A DNA stretch of 64,000 nucleotides from Escarpia spicata (taxonomy: Eukaryota > Annelida > Polychaeta > Sabellida > Siboglinidae), in NCBI GenBank assembly GCA_963995525.1, contig OZ023217.1, positions 20,484,773 through 20,548,772 on the forward strand, written 5' to 3'. The first letter of the stretch is position 1; every line of letters starts with the position of its first letter. The translations under genes were made by a program, and so were the position numbers. Below are positions 42,905 through 54,636 of this stretch, in pieces. The notes beneath the pieces were generated by a model. The model had not been told where the DNA came from. It worked only from the letters and a program-made list of their open reading frames with translations, and searched no databases.

Positions 42905-43327
42905 TCGAAAAGTGGTCGGATACCTTTGCGATAAAAAGGGCCTATGCTTTAACCCGGGATAAAAATTCGAAAAGTGGTCGGATACCTTTGCGATAAAAAT
43001 GGCCTATACTTTAACGTGGGATTAAAACGGCCTATGCTTTACCATGGGATAAAAATGGCCTATGCTTTAACATGGGCTAAAAACCCTATGCTTTAACCCG
43101 GGGTCGGAACTACTTTTCCAAGCTCATTTGCATAACTAGCCACGCCAACAATGCCCAGCTCGCTCGTGATTGGTCAATTACACTTCCTCCGAGACGCGCC
43201 AAAGACCTCATTTGCATAATTGGCGGGAAAGGGTTTGGCGCGTCTTTGAGGAAAATCCCTATCTCTTAACATGGGGTTCCTCCGGAGGAACTCAAGTTGC
43301 GCACGCTACACCACCTCTATTACTACT
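42905..43327 (-). repeat. Polinton right terminal inverted repeat
   Basis: Reverse complement of 17,359-17,780 with only a few differences. It contains the same tandem AAAGCATAGGCC units and ATGCAAAT octamers and ends in CT next to the target duplication. Confidence 0.95.
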
Positions 43328-43333
43328 AATAGA
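43328..43333. other. Target-site duplication, right copy (AATAGA)
   Basis: Perfect match to 17,353-17,358. Confidence 0.95.
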
Positions 43334-45107
43334 TATGTAGAACTAAGTTATATGTTAATTACCAAACGATTTCACAGCTTATCCATTGTTTATTACACAC
43401 TTCGTCACACTTGATACTGTAGCATCCCACGTTGACAGGAAACTGTTTTATTTACGATATTCTAACGTTAACGGATCGTAATATACAAGTACATGAACAC
43501 TACCAGCATGCCCTGTTGAATGCAAACAATTGTGCATGGGGGAGGGGGGTTCACCAGTAAATTTTAGCATTCATGAACCTGCTCATCGGACCCCGCACTG
43601 ACTGGCTCATGGGTGCCGGATGACAAATTTACATGCAAAACAAGTTTTAGCGAAAATCAGAAAAGCATGTCAAAAACTGTTTCACGAATTGACAGAACAT
43701 GTTACTATAAATATGCCACTAACAACAATATTGCGTTACCTATGGTATATGTATAAAGACGAGAACAAAACACGAAATATTTACTCAACATTTTGTTCCC
43801 GTTAAAAACGCATACAATCGTGACTTTGCACGCCGTTAGTCGTCCGTAATTATTCAAATTACAGTGAAGTTGTCATTAGCATGACCTGCTTCTACAGAAT
43901 TCGGAAAATAATTAAAATAAAATAAATAAAAGCTACCCTTTGACCATGTGTCTCAGCCTACCCCTAAAGGGTTTTCTAAGACTAATATTATCTACGCCCG
44001 GGTATTGCGTTGTCGTTTTTGCTTATAGAGGTGTAGACTTGTGGCCTTTGGGATGAACAGTTACACGCAACTATATTTAGGATACGGGATCAGCACACTA
44101 TTGGTTTTCCCATAGGCGACCATGTTAACGTTTTGTCTGATTATAAGAAAACGTGACCTATAAAGTATCTTAAACTTCTCAGTTGTTGTTATCATCATCT
44201 CACTGACATGCTGATATATTTTTTTTTAATGGGCCAAGTGGCCCTGAAGTCCTTTGGACTAATAAGTCTATATGTGACCCCGGCTGACCAAATGAGTGAT
44301 AAGTCTGAAAAATGTTAACATTGTTTTCTTACATCCTTGTAAAGGTTTGGTAGGGTGCTTTACACGGTTTAAAAAAATATGACTGCTACAAAAATTGGCG
44401 AAATTATGGAGCATTGAACATGGTAGGGATCAAAATGTGAAAATGAAGAAAACGGCTGTTGAAGTTTTACATTATATATGCAAATAGATTGCAAGGAAAT
44501 ATTGCATGCACAACATTCAAATGTGGCAGACAGTATGTATGTTATATTGCAATGATACACTGGTAGTACAAATGTGCTGCTACAAAGACTTATCAAGTTA
44601 TACCAGATTATGTCTTCATGTGTAAAACTAAGAGGACAGATTGTTTGAGAGCAAAAGGTAGACTCCTCACTGTTTGACACAGTTTAAAACCTACAGAAAA
44701 CTGTCCAGTTTAACAGGGGTCAGGTGGCTTAATTCTGTCTGTTGACACAAGCTACTGCCAGTGACCAATTACACATTAGTCACAGTTTCCATCAAACAAT
44801 AGCAGGCAGAGAATCTTAGCTCCACAGCTGGGTGTAATACACAACAAGATCCACCACTGATTCATGGCCAAGTAGATTAGCTCAATGCACCAACTAAGAC
44901 AATACACAACACTGTGAGTGACTGTGTACAGAGTGAGGCCTAAGCAGTGTCATCATTGCTGAATAGATCAATTAAATCTGCCAAGTGGGTGACATTCTGC
45001 ACAAGTGTTCATTAATCCGTAGTGATTGTTCAGAACACCAGACTGACCACATACCTAAACAAAGCGAATGTAATAGGTGAAGAACAGGCAGTGTTCAAAT
45101 AGGGGTA
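43334..45107. other. Host DNA right of the Polinton
   Basis: No gene was recognised. From about 44,225 a repeat begins with GGGCCAAGTGGCCCTGAAG and AGTCCTTTGGACT, resembling the terminal hairpin of the dispersed repeat at 46,488. The interval 44,225-46,517 may therefore be one repeat with the reverse transcriptase fragment inside. Confidence 0.4.
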
Positions 45108-45329
45108 TTGGTTGAATTGTATTGGTCTCGACGCAAAAGGCTTTATTGTGCCTTCATCGATTATAAGAAAGCATTTGATTTAGTAGACCGGTCCTCCCTG
45201 TGGTCTAAGATAATTTCATGCGGTATTAATGGTATTGTGTTGAAAGTTGTATACAGCATATACAAAAATGCTAAATCATGTATAAACCAGGGCCAGGCTG
45301 TGTCAGCCTTCTTCTCATGTGATGTATAG
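45108..45329 (+). pseudogene. LINE reverse transcriptase fragment
   Basis: The frame contains LYCAFIDYKKAFDLVDRSSL followed by WSKI, the palm A region (aromatic, hydrophobic, D-x-x-KAFD) of non-LTR retrotransposon reverse transcriptases, and then ISCGINGIVLKVV. Only about 70 residues survive; a decayed match to ADDT (YADDT near 45,480) lies downstream in another frame. Confidence 0.8.
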
Positions 45330-46087
45330 CAAGTATGGCAAGGAGAAAACTTGTTATTTGCTATTTACCTGAATAATTTTGAACATTGTTAGTCACAATT
45401 ATAACGGACTTGACATGGCAGCTGGTTAAATTTACAACAACCTTAGTGATGCTGATGTAGAAAATGTATGTTCTACTATATGCTGATGACACTAGAAAGA
45501 TTCAATCAAATACATATTTCTTGCTTGTGTATAACGGAACTATGTCAACTCTTCTAATGGTTGACATTTGGTTGTTTCAGGTGTCAACTATATTGTGAAT
45601 CTGTAATTATGAGTCTATATTTATACAATTGATTTATACAGTAACACGTCTACACAAGGCATGGCAAGCGTAAACAGAACAGTAGAATGCATTTGATATC
45701 AATAAAGTGTAGGATATTTCACTCTATAGTTGTCCAGAATATTAATTGTCTATGTTTGTCACCTACAGGTGACAGAATATTAATGTTCTATGTTTGTTAC
45801 CTACAGGTTTCTACAGACAATACATCTTTAACCAATAGACACCACAGTCACACCATTTTATAATAATTAAATGAACATCAAAATAAACTTTCAATTATAG
45901 AAAATCAATAGTTTTGAAGATGAAAAGTGTTAGGCAACTGTTCAGTCTAACAGGGGTCAAATGTGTCTACTCTGCCTGGGCCGCTGTGACCAATTAAAGA
46001 TTAGTCAAGGTCTCAATGGAACAGTAGCACTAGGCTGCATAAATTAGTCTTGGTGTTGACTTTGTGGCACAATAAACAAAATCTACT
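45330..46087. other. Decayed LINE tail and repeat-derived host DNA
   Basis: Shortly after the fragment, TATGCTGATGACACT (45,479) encodes a YADDT-like palm C core out of frame. The block GACAGAATATTAATGTTCTATG is duplicated in tandem near 45,735-45,810. No gene is seen. Confidence 0.5.
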
Positions 46088-46517
46088 GTTGGGGGTGGTC
46101 TCAAGGGCCCTTATCAAAACCACATCACTAGATAATGTAAAACTTTTGCAATTTGGGGGCCCCTTAGGTGCCCTTAGAATGATTCAATCAAATACAGATT
46201 TCTTGTATATAGTGGCAGCACCCTAAGACGCATCTATGCAAAATTAGAAAACAAGTTGCTGAACAGTTTTTGAAAAAATAGGCCAAATGTTACATTTTTA
46301 CCAGTTTCGGGGTCCTTGGAGGCCATAGGGAGTCCTTAAAATGATTAAATCAAATACAGATTTCTTATGCATAGTGGCAGTGCCCTTAGATATGTCTATG
46401 CACAATTTGAGAAAAAGTTTCTGAAAGGTTTCTGAGATACGGCAGCTAACGGCGGACGGCGGACGGCGGACGCAGAGTGATGGCAATAGTCCCTTGGACC
46501 TTCGGCCAAAGGACTAA
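46088..46517 (+). repeat. Dispersed repeat, copy 1, with terminal hairpin
   Basis: It contains two internal tandem units, each with AATCAAATACAGATTTCTT and ATAGTGGCAG...CTATGCA, then ACGGCGGACGGCGGACG. The end is a hairpin: AGTCCCTTGGACC, loop TTCG, GGCCAAAGGACT. Related copies lie at about 53,273 and 54,195. Confidence 0.85.
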
Positions 46518-47129
46518 AACTTGCATACTTCTAGCTCTCGTAAAATGCTTGTATGCGTGACACCCGTCAATATTTACAAATGCCGGCAACAATTACTCCG
46601 CAAACAGGTCACACAGGCAAATTGCTGCCAAATATCCTTCCGCTTATTTAAATCATCTAGAAATCCACCATGTTATAGTCCACTCCTTCTGCAATCACAC
46701 ATGAAAATCTCTCTACTCAAATGCACTTATGTCACATGTGAATTTTGTTTAAAAAAATCATTTCTCAGAAATACACTGCACTTTTCTTCGACGAACAGGA
46801 AGTTTAACTAGAACATGACCCCATAACGCTACAAAAGTGCGTAAACTCTCCTTACCGTTAAAATTACAACTGATTTGTGCTGCCATATGGCGAATGACGA
46901 GAACAAGTACTATTAACGGCCAGTGTTCATTTGGATAGTTTCAGGAAGTTTTTGGATAGTTCAAGGGTAGTCTCAGGATTAGCAATGCTATATTGCAATG
47001 TATTGTTACAGCGCTAAGCCAGTGTGGTGTGGACGGACAGTTTAGTTTAGGGGCTAATAACACACCTTCATAACAAATGATTTTTGGAGGCCAACCTTTT
47101 ATACCTTTCCATGTCTGTTCAATCCACGT
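46518..47129. other. Host DNA, no gene recognised
   Basis: A 96-codon plus-strand open frame (46,521-46,811) has no recognisable motif and is probably chance. Confidence 0.4.
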
Positions 47130-47322
47130 TGCCCCCCCTGTCTACTGTCAACAATCATCTACTGTCCTTTGTTATCTACTGTCAACAACCATCTACTGTT
47201 ATCTGCAATCTACTGTCAACAGTAATCTACTGTCAACAGTCATTTACTGTCAATATTCATCTACTGTCAACAGTCATCTATTGTTAACAGTCATCTACTG
47301 TCAACATTCATCTACAGTAATA
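47130..47322 (+). repeat. Minisatellite of CTACTGTCAACAGTCAT units
   Basis: About eleven 16-17 bp units with variants; the TGTCAACAGT core is partly self-complementary. Confidence 0.9.
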
Positions 47323-47429
47323 TAGGAGGGCTGTTGGCATCCCAAATGCGCTAAAAGATCAAAGGGATTTGCTATATAAAAATGGCAAATGCGCCAAAAG
47401 ATCAAAGGGATTGGACATATAAAAACGAA

Positions 47430-47520
47430 TTAATTTACCCCTTAATTACCCCTTAATCACCCTAATTACCCATTAATTACAATTAATTACCCTTTAAGTA
47501 CACCTAATTACCCCTTAAGG
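47430..47520 (+). repeat. Short CCTTAATTACC repeats
   Basis: Degenerate units of about 12 bp (ATTACCCCTTA). Just upstream, a segment GCGC(T/C)AAAAGATCAAAGGGATT occurs twice at 47,348 and 47,391. Confidence 0.7.
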
Positions 47521-47917
47521 ACAACACACTGTATCACCACGGCATCTATATATTGACTTGGAGCATAATTTTCGTGACTGCCTTTGTCTCGCGTTTAAAA
47601 ACTGATGAATCATGATGACATAACATAATGAGTTGGCAATCATGTCATCAGCCAGCCGCTAGCAATGATGATGGATTGACTATTACGACTGAGACGAGAC
47701 AGCATTGTGAATGATACAACGAAAACGTCTTTTTTGCAAATGCTTTCAGAATGAATTGCCTGCTGTCTTTCTGCATGACTGCCTGATTGTTTGACTGCCT
47801 GACTCACGACTCATGACGCCCTGACTGCCCAACTGCACTACCAGACGACTGCCTGTTTCTCTGTTTCTTGTGTCTGACTGTCTGACAGTCTTCCCCCTTT
47901 CTCTCACTCTCACTCTC

Positions 47918-47967
47918 CATATATATATATATATATATGGTGAAATTATGACAGTTATATGTACACA

Positions 47968-48007
<40 letters not shown>

Positions 48008-48125
48008 TATGTATATATATATATATATATATGTATACATATATATATATATATATATAAATATATGTATATGTATGTATACACACACACATATATATAT
48101 ATACATATATGTATACATATATACG

Positions 48126-48159
<34 letters not shown>

Positions 48160-48312
48160 CCTCTTTCTCTCTTCCTATCTGTATATCTATCTATATATCG
48201 ATATATATATATATATATACATAGAAAGATACGAAGAGAGAAAGAGGTATACATATATATATATAGAAAGATAGGAAGAGAGAAAGAGGTATACAAATAT
48301 ATATATATATAT
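47918..48312. repeat. Long (TA)n microsatellite with embedded inverted arms
   Basis: Almost continuous TA/TATG/CATA repeats. Inside are ACCTCTTTCTCTCTTCCTAT (48,160-48,179) and, twice, the inverse ATAGGAAGAGAGAAAGAGGT-type block (about 48,225-48,292), so the array can fold. All Tyr-Ile-rich open frames on both strands here are artefacts of the repeat. Confidence 0.95.
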
Positions 48313-49027
48313 CCCACCCTCCCCTCTCTGCCCGCCTGCCAATTTTGCCTGACTACCCGATTTCATGACTTCCTGTCAACCAGACTGCCTGTCATAATTA
48401 CACCACGTACATAAAACAACACGTACCAACAGAACTGATGACATGTAACAACTGCGAATCCAACAGACGATTGCACATTGAACCTATCTGATCACACGGG
48501 TCCGTAGCTATACAATATCTCAAAACACACAATATGTGTGCTTTATATTTTGCTTTGCTTTTCCACTGACTATCTTGCAGCCGTTTTGTGATAGCGTTAT
48601 AGCTGCCTAATGAAAGGTTCATTTCGTGTCGCTTGCTTGCCACCAAGTTTAAGTGCTTCATCATGCAGTGCAGGGCTTAAATTAATTTCACATTTCACTG
48701 GCAAATTTCGCACAATAAACTGTCGTGACTAAATAGGGCTACTGATATTGTGAACATCGAGTATGCACCACACTAATTAGGCCGATTTCCAGTGGTTGTA
48801 GAAACCTTGCATTACAGTTTGTGAGCTGCAATCTCGCATGTAGCACAATTAAAGGTTATTTAAGGGAATGCTATATAGTAAAAACAATTTTTTTTATATT
48901 GACCCAGCTTACTGAAATTTGAACACAGTGTTTATAGCTTACAAAGTTGTTATGAATTTTTGTCCACCAGGTGGCGATGAAAGTGGCGTCCATCTTGATT
49001 TTCAACACAATCACCGGAATATATATA
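48313..49027. other. Host DNA, no gene recognised
   Basis: An open frame on the minus strand (48,398-48,664) has no known motif. Nothing else is supported. Confidence 0.4.
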
Positions 49028-49265
49028 TCAGGATAATGGCTTGGCTAAATTTACTGTAACTTTACACATACATTGTCTATACATAGACACACGACTTGAT
49101 AGTTTCACATTTTTTGTGGGTATAATAAAAAAATAGATATGATTTTTTGAAATTTGGAGACAAAGCACAAAAACAGGTTTGCCAAAACAACTTCACACTA
49201 TGTAATCTACATGATTATCCTGAAATGTGAAACTATCAAGTCATGTGTATATGTATAGACAATGT
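49028..49265. repeat. Foldback (MITE-like) element
   Basis: Arms of about 40 bp, 49,070-49,109 and 49,226-49,265, share ACTTGATAGTTTCACA and ACATTGTCTATACAT in inverted orientation. Outer short arms CAGGATAAT and ATTATCCTG extend it. Confidence 0.85.
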
Positions 49266-49790
49266 ATTCTGAAAATTTCATAAAATTCTGGCGATAAATA
49301 GCCGGTCCAGATAAAACAAGAGAAGTCAAGTTGATAGAAAATGTCTTATTCAGAAAATCGATGTCAAAGTTCCTGCAACACGTTTTACATACAATAAAGA
49401 CAGTTACAGTTCTGAAATTACACATATATGTCTCCTGGCTATTATTCTTTCTGGTGATATATTATGTACAAATATTATGTACAAATATTGACTGTAAAAA
49501 TATAAGAGTAACGTACAAAGTGAGATATACTATATATCCGTCCACCGCTATAATGACTTAGTTTCAGCAATGATCTTTACATGCACAAAATATAGTCACA
49601 GTCTTGAAATTACACAAGTAAGGCTACTATTCTTTCATTAGATATAATATATAACCATTATTGAGTAATAAGATGTAAACATAAATACAGACACACATAA
49701 ACTAACAATGAATGTGTAAATCATTGAAATGATTTGTAATATAAACACTATAGCTACAGTGTTCTTCTGCATCCAGCAGCATTGTCTATC
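49266..49790. other. 3' flank of the Mutator-like gene
   Basis: AT-rich; the words GTTCTGAAATTACACA (49,409) and GTCTTGAAATTACACA (49,601) indicate a diverged local repeat. No gene is seen. Confidence 0.4.
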
Positions 49791-52155
49791 TCAGTGGTGG
49801 CCACCACCATACTCTGCAGTTGACTGGACCTCGGCTGCCCGAGCAACTCGCCGAGCACGTCGTGCTTCCTGTGTTGCAGCTTGCACTTGCCGCTCGGCTT
49901 GTCGAAGCCGCCTTGCGTCAGTTCTCTCTGCTGATGCCAACAGCTGGTCCCCAGGTGCAACTCCCATCACCTCGCACAGGTGTCGCATGGTAGCTGTCAC
50001 TCCAACGTTGAATTCTGCCACAGCAGCACATGTGGCAGACAGAAATCTGTGGACACACCCAAAACCCGTCTTTGGGCACTTGGCCCAAACTTTCGAGTGG
50101 AGGCTTTCGTTTGGGTTTTGTGTCTGTCCACGCAGGCACCGGGTGAGAAGGTCATCGTGCGACAGTCGTTCGTACACCTCCTTGACCGGCTTTGCGACAT
50201 CCACCGAGAGAGGTGTCCCCACATTTGTTCGATGAGGTCCCGCTGTCTGCCCGGTGGCGAGTGCCTTCTGGTAGAAGCACCAGCTGTCAGCTCCCACCGG
50301 GCAGCGGTCATGCTGGGGCCTCTCATCTGTTGATGTTGCGTGGTAGAAGGTGGCCCACACAGCGTCTCGCATGGCATCCAGGTCGTTGGGGTGTGCCCGC
50401 ACTGCCTTCCCATAGTAGGCTGTCAGTTTCACTATAGTTGCCTGTGTGAGTTTGCCATGGCCACGACCTCCCAGGACAACCCCAGCCTTCTTACCAGAGG
50501 ACGCCAGCTTCCTGAGTGCTGTGCCAAGGTGTTTGGCGACGTGGTTGATACACTCCTCTTTTTTCAACTCCACGTCGCCATACACTCGTCGGTCACACAA
50601 GTGTTTGTATGTTTTTGTGTCACCGTCCGACAAGATCGTTGTATATCGGAACCGGTGACGCTCGATGGATCGCTCCCACAGCATTTCTGCGGCAGCTGCC
50701 TCCATGCCACCGGAAGTGCCATTGAAGTTTCGATTGCACTCATTCCGATGCGTTTCAAACCAGTCTTCGAACTCTTGTGTATCTCTTCCCCCGAATCGCC
50801 TTCGTGCGTATGAGCAGCGCTGGCAGTATAGCGAAAATACTGCCAGGTCGACACACAGTCCTGTCACAGTATCGATGACGCAGCCGATCCCGTAGGCAGA
50901 CTTGTGCCCGCGCGTCATCCACGAGCCATCGAAGCTCACTACCAGGTCGATAACTGCATCTTCCTGTAGTGACGGGTCGATCACGTGGTAGACGCGACGG
51001 ACGGTGGTGGCTGCGTCATCCAACACACGTGATACCACACACTTGTTGGCGTCAGTCACTGCTAGCATGTGCTTGGTGTATGTCGCCTGTGACATCGGCA
51101 CCATGTCTAAGAAACGGCAAAGTTTCATCAGACCTGCATGCCCCACACCCATATCCATCGTGGCAGCAACGGCTTGTCGAACCACGACAAATGGAGCATT
51201 CCCTGCAGTTAATCCATCGAGTCGACCGGATGACAATGTCGAGTTGATGACAGCGTTACACACCGTGCACATGTTTCGTACGCTGACACCACGCCAAGGC
51301 GATGGCTGACGGCACGAATCTTCAGCGACGGCGACGTGCACTCAAGGCAGGCCAAACCCTTGACCAGTGCCGACATCATGTCGCAGCGTGTGATGCAGGT
51401 CTCAATCACTTGACTGTGGTCACTGCTGTCACGTTCAACGCCAAGTTCAAATGGTGAACGGTACTCGAACTTCCTTTTTGTTGCCGAGATGCTGGTTGTT
51501 GTCGGGGTGGTTGCAGAGGTGGTGGCTCCCGTTGAAGTACTCGGCTCCTGAGAGTCTGGTTCAGTGTCAACCTGCACGAAAATATGTATTGTTTAGTTTG
51601 TTGTATTCACAATAGATTACATTGATAATTAGTTAGTTCTTCAAATAATGACATCAGAAGTCTGTTATTTTCAAGCCTCAACTCTAGGCTGTGTTTATTT
51701 TCTGGCAAAATAAATTGTAATTATATATATTATAAAAATTGTCATAGGCCTGGAAGTCAGATAGTAAAACAAAACAAAGGCTAGCAAGGCCAAGCCCAGG
51801 CCAAACATCGCATCAGCCTCAGGCTTATATAGATAACAATGAATAGGCCTTCTACTGAATATATACTCGTTGACGTCCATATTGAAAACCAGGTATTAGT
51901 AATTTATGACTGTCAGATAAAATAACACAGCGTAAAAAGAGCTCCGTAAAATAATACACGATGACTTACAGCTACGCCTACGGCTACGGTAGGCTCCGTT
52001 GTTGACAATGTTGCCGAAGACGGCGGTGCCATGACAGCTTCATCCCCACTTTTCTGCTTTTTCGTGATGGCCGTGCGTGCTAAACTGAGGTGTCGGCGTC
52101 GACTCTGTGGTTTCCGTCCAAACCCCTTCTTTTGTTTCACATGTTTCTCGGACAT
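49791..52155 (-). pseudogene. Mutator-like (MULE) transposase gene, two exons, one frameshift
   Basis: Exon 1 (52,155-51,970) starts MSEKHVKQKKGFGRK and is basic; it ends at GTAAGT in phase 0. Exon 2 starts after GTGCAG near 51,571 in matching phase. It encodes a Cys-x2-Cys region (LACLECTSPSL, CARC) and then, after a frame change near 51,270-51,340, a long 516-codon frame ending at 49,791. That frame contains the animal Mutator-like transposase pattern: VVSFDGSWMTRGHKSAYG with a catalytic-type Asp, YCQRCS, FNGTSGGMEA, LSDGDTKTY, EECINHVAKHLG, GRGHGKLT and HDRCPVGADSWC. Such enzymes move DNA by cut and paste. The C terminus is Arg/Ala-rich coiled coil. No terminal inverted repeats were found. 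The single frameshift makes its activity doubtful. Confidence 0.85.
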
Positions 52156-53272
52156 TGTGCGAAAAACGGGTGAAATAATAACAGTGCGAAGCGTAAACAA
52201 AGATGGCGAAGTTCGGGAAAAGTTCTTTGTGTAGCTGAGGTATCCAATGAGCGGACGACCTGCGGTCACGTGCTTCGGTTAGGTCAATGACAACGGCGGA
52301 AACTCATTTAGGGGGGGTCTCTTCTATTCCAAAATGACCGAATACTACCGAAGCGATATTTATAGCATGACAACCACCATGCAGTGCGAAAGTGAAGCTC
52401 TCCAGCCATACCAAACATGTGCGTATGTCAACAAACATGGCGGCTCCATCGGCCGGCGAACTCGCTGTTATTTTTCAATCACAGTTGCGTAACTATAATA
52501 AATCAATAATTCTAAGACAATAGGGGGGCTATAAAAGTTAGTTTTTATTGCATTTGTGGTATGTATTTATAAATATAATGAACATAGATCGATAGTTAGA
52601 TACCCAAGGTACACGTATACGATAAAACCTGAAAATGGCTGGGGAAAAAAATAGCAAAAAAATGTAATTTGCACACATTTTCTGTTCTCATTTTGTCCCT
52701 GCCACTCTCCCCCAGGAAATGGTTAGAAGAAAGAGATGAACTATGATAAAACTTTATTTGTTGATAAGGTACATATATATATAGTGTGCATTTTGACTTA
52801 AACACAACAGCAATTAATGACATAATACTGATTGAATTGGAGTGAAGTAATAGCTGCTACGTGTATAATAAAACATATTAATAATATTCCTCATAATTTT
52901 GGCTAAATATGCTTTAATCTTTTCGAGTATAACCAAGTTATTTTACATATATTATTTTATACCTAAGTTATTTTATTTTAATCCTAGATCATATCGTTAC
53001 ATTGCATTGATAATTATGTATATTTCTATTTTAAGGTTTCCCAGGTTCTGCCAGTGTAGTAGGGATTCCCATTACACATTATAGTTACAGCCCACATGTA
53101 GGCATTCAATTTGACACTGGGTCAATGGCAGGCAGTGAGCCAAGGGTAACACAATACACAGGTTTACAGCTGGCCTTTCCACTCGGCCACCCCATTGGTT
53201 AGGGCAAAGTCCACTATCCAGTTATAAACAGAGATCAGTGTCTGCATGAGGCAGCAGTAGGGAAACAGCAGG
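52156..53272. other. Promoter side of the Mutator gene and AT-rich host DNA
   Basis: An ATGGCGG-type sequence and a GC-rich patch lie at 52,200-52,460. The remainder is AT-rich with no gene seen. Confidence 0.4.
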
Positions 53273-53520
53273 ACGATTTTGCATTTTGGGGGCCCTGGGG
53301 TGCCCTTAGAATGATTAAATCAAATACAAATTTCTGGTGTATAGTGGCAGTACCCTAAGATATATCTATGCAAAATTTGAGAAAAAGAGTTTTTGAAAAA
53401 ATATGCAAAATGTAAAAAATTACCAGTTTCGAGGGACTTATGATTCAATGAAATACATATTTCTCGTGTACAGTGGCCGTACCCTAAGATATGTATATAC
53501 ACAATTTTAAAGATAAAAAA
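53273..53520 (+). repeat. Dispersed repeat, copy 2 (truncated)
   Basis: The same units as at 46,088: GATTAAATCAAATACAAATT, ATAGTGGCAGTACCCTAAGA and a second unit TTCAATGAAATACATATTTC. It ends before the hairpin. Confidence 0.8.
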
Positions 53521-53779
53521 TCGTAAATCAACGTTTAAAAAAATTGTGGAGTGATTTAAATCATGATTTAAATCAATGATTTAAATCAAATGATTTCAAT
53601 CAAACAACCCTGTGGGTAATTATTAATCAAATGTTTTATGGTGAATCATAGTTACAGATCATTAAGGATTATGATGGAAGTAAAATGTTGACATGTTTAA
53701 TGTTCACTTATTGCACCATGTCTTGCATTTCGAGGAATAATTATAACAGAAAAAAAAATGTTGTGGCATATATTTTTAA

Positions 53780-54185
53780 ATACATGCATTGATGAGAAAC
53801 CGGGAATTACTTTTCTGTGGCCTAAGAATAACTAATTTCACAAACTTCTTGCTTATAATTACATAAAAGAAAAGACAACCTCCAACCTCCATATAAAACA
53901 ACTGCATAAAATAGATATCCATGCAAGACACAGACTCCGCATGTGACAGATGTTTGAGCGATGGGGTATAGCTGTGTGACTTAAATACATGCATTGATGA
54001 GAAACCTGGAATTACTTTTCTGTGGCCCAACAATAACCAATTTAACAAACATCTTTCTTATAATTACATAACAGAAAAGACAACTTCCAACCTCCATATA
54101 AAACAACTGCATAAAAAAGGTACCCATGCAAGACACAGACTCCGCATGTGACAGATGTTGTAGGGAAGGGTATAGCTGCCAGGTT
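53780..54185 (+). repeat. Tandem duplication of about 205 bp
   Basis: ACATGCATTGATGAGAAACC begins two copies (53,783 and 53,987), each ending near GATGTT...GGTATAGCTG. Differences are scattered single bases. Confidence 0.9.
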
Positions 54186-54194
54186 CTGTTTCTG

Positions 54195-54636
54195 GCATAA
54201 TACACAAAATCTACTGTTAGGGGGGTGGTCTCAAGGGCCTTTCTAAAACTCACATCACTAGATAGTGTAACAATTTTACAATTTTGGGTCCCCTGAGGTG
54301 CCCTTAGAATGACTCAATCAAATACAGATTTCATGTGTATAGTGGCACTACCACATGTAATGTCTATGCAAAATTAGAGAAAAGGTTACTGAAGAATAAA
54401 AAAAAAAAATAGGCACAATGTGAACAACTACCAGTTCTGGTGGGCCCTACGGGGCCCTTAGAATCATTCAATCAAATACAGATTGCTCGTACATAGTAGC
54501 AGTACCCTAATATACGTCTGTGGAAAATAAGAGAACAAGTTACTGAACGGTTTCTGAGATATGACAGATAACGGCGGACGGCGGACGCAGAGTGATGGTA
54601 TAAGTCCGTTGGACCTTCGGCCCAAAGGACTAAAGA
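54195..54636 (+). repeat. Dispersed repeat, copy 3, with terminal hairpin
   Basis: It starts like copy 1 (ACACAAAATCTACTGTTAGG, GGGTGGTCTCAAGGGCC), has two internal units and ends ACGGCGGACGGCGGACGCAG, then a hairpin AGTCCGTTGGACC, TTCG, GGCCCAAAGGACT. Confidence 0.87.

Larger units (their letters stand above)
17359..43327 (+). mobile_element. Complete Polinton/Maverick (adintovirus-like) element, 25,969 bp
   Basis: The element begins AGTAGTAATAGAGG and ends with its reverse complement. It carries terminal inverted repeats of about 423 bp and a perfect 6-bp target duplication. Inside are the Polinton hallmark genes: protein-primed PolB, retroviral-type integrase with a chromodomain, FtsK/HerA-type packaging ATPase, adenain-like cysteine protease, double-jelly-roll major capsid protein, penton-like minor capsid protein and a pX-like basic protein. 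Unusual points are a second PolB in the opposite orientation, an RPA-like gene, and terminal genes that appear to be spliced. The right two-thirds (about 27.5-41.3 kb) is GC-rich with G/C-ending codons; the left PolB is AT-rich. Polymerases, ATPase and protease are interrupted, so this copy is probably not autonomous as read. Confidence 0.97.

Noticed and set aside
47746..48414. Overlapping Tyr/Ile-rich open frames on both strands
   Set aside because: All derive from the (TA)n microsatellite.
49729..50813. Plus-strand open frames of up to 168 codons
   Set aside because: They are antisense to the Mutator-like transposase and show no motif.
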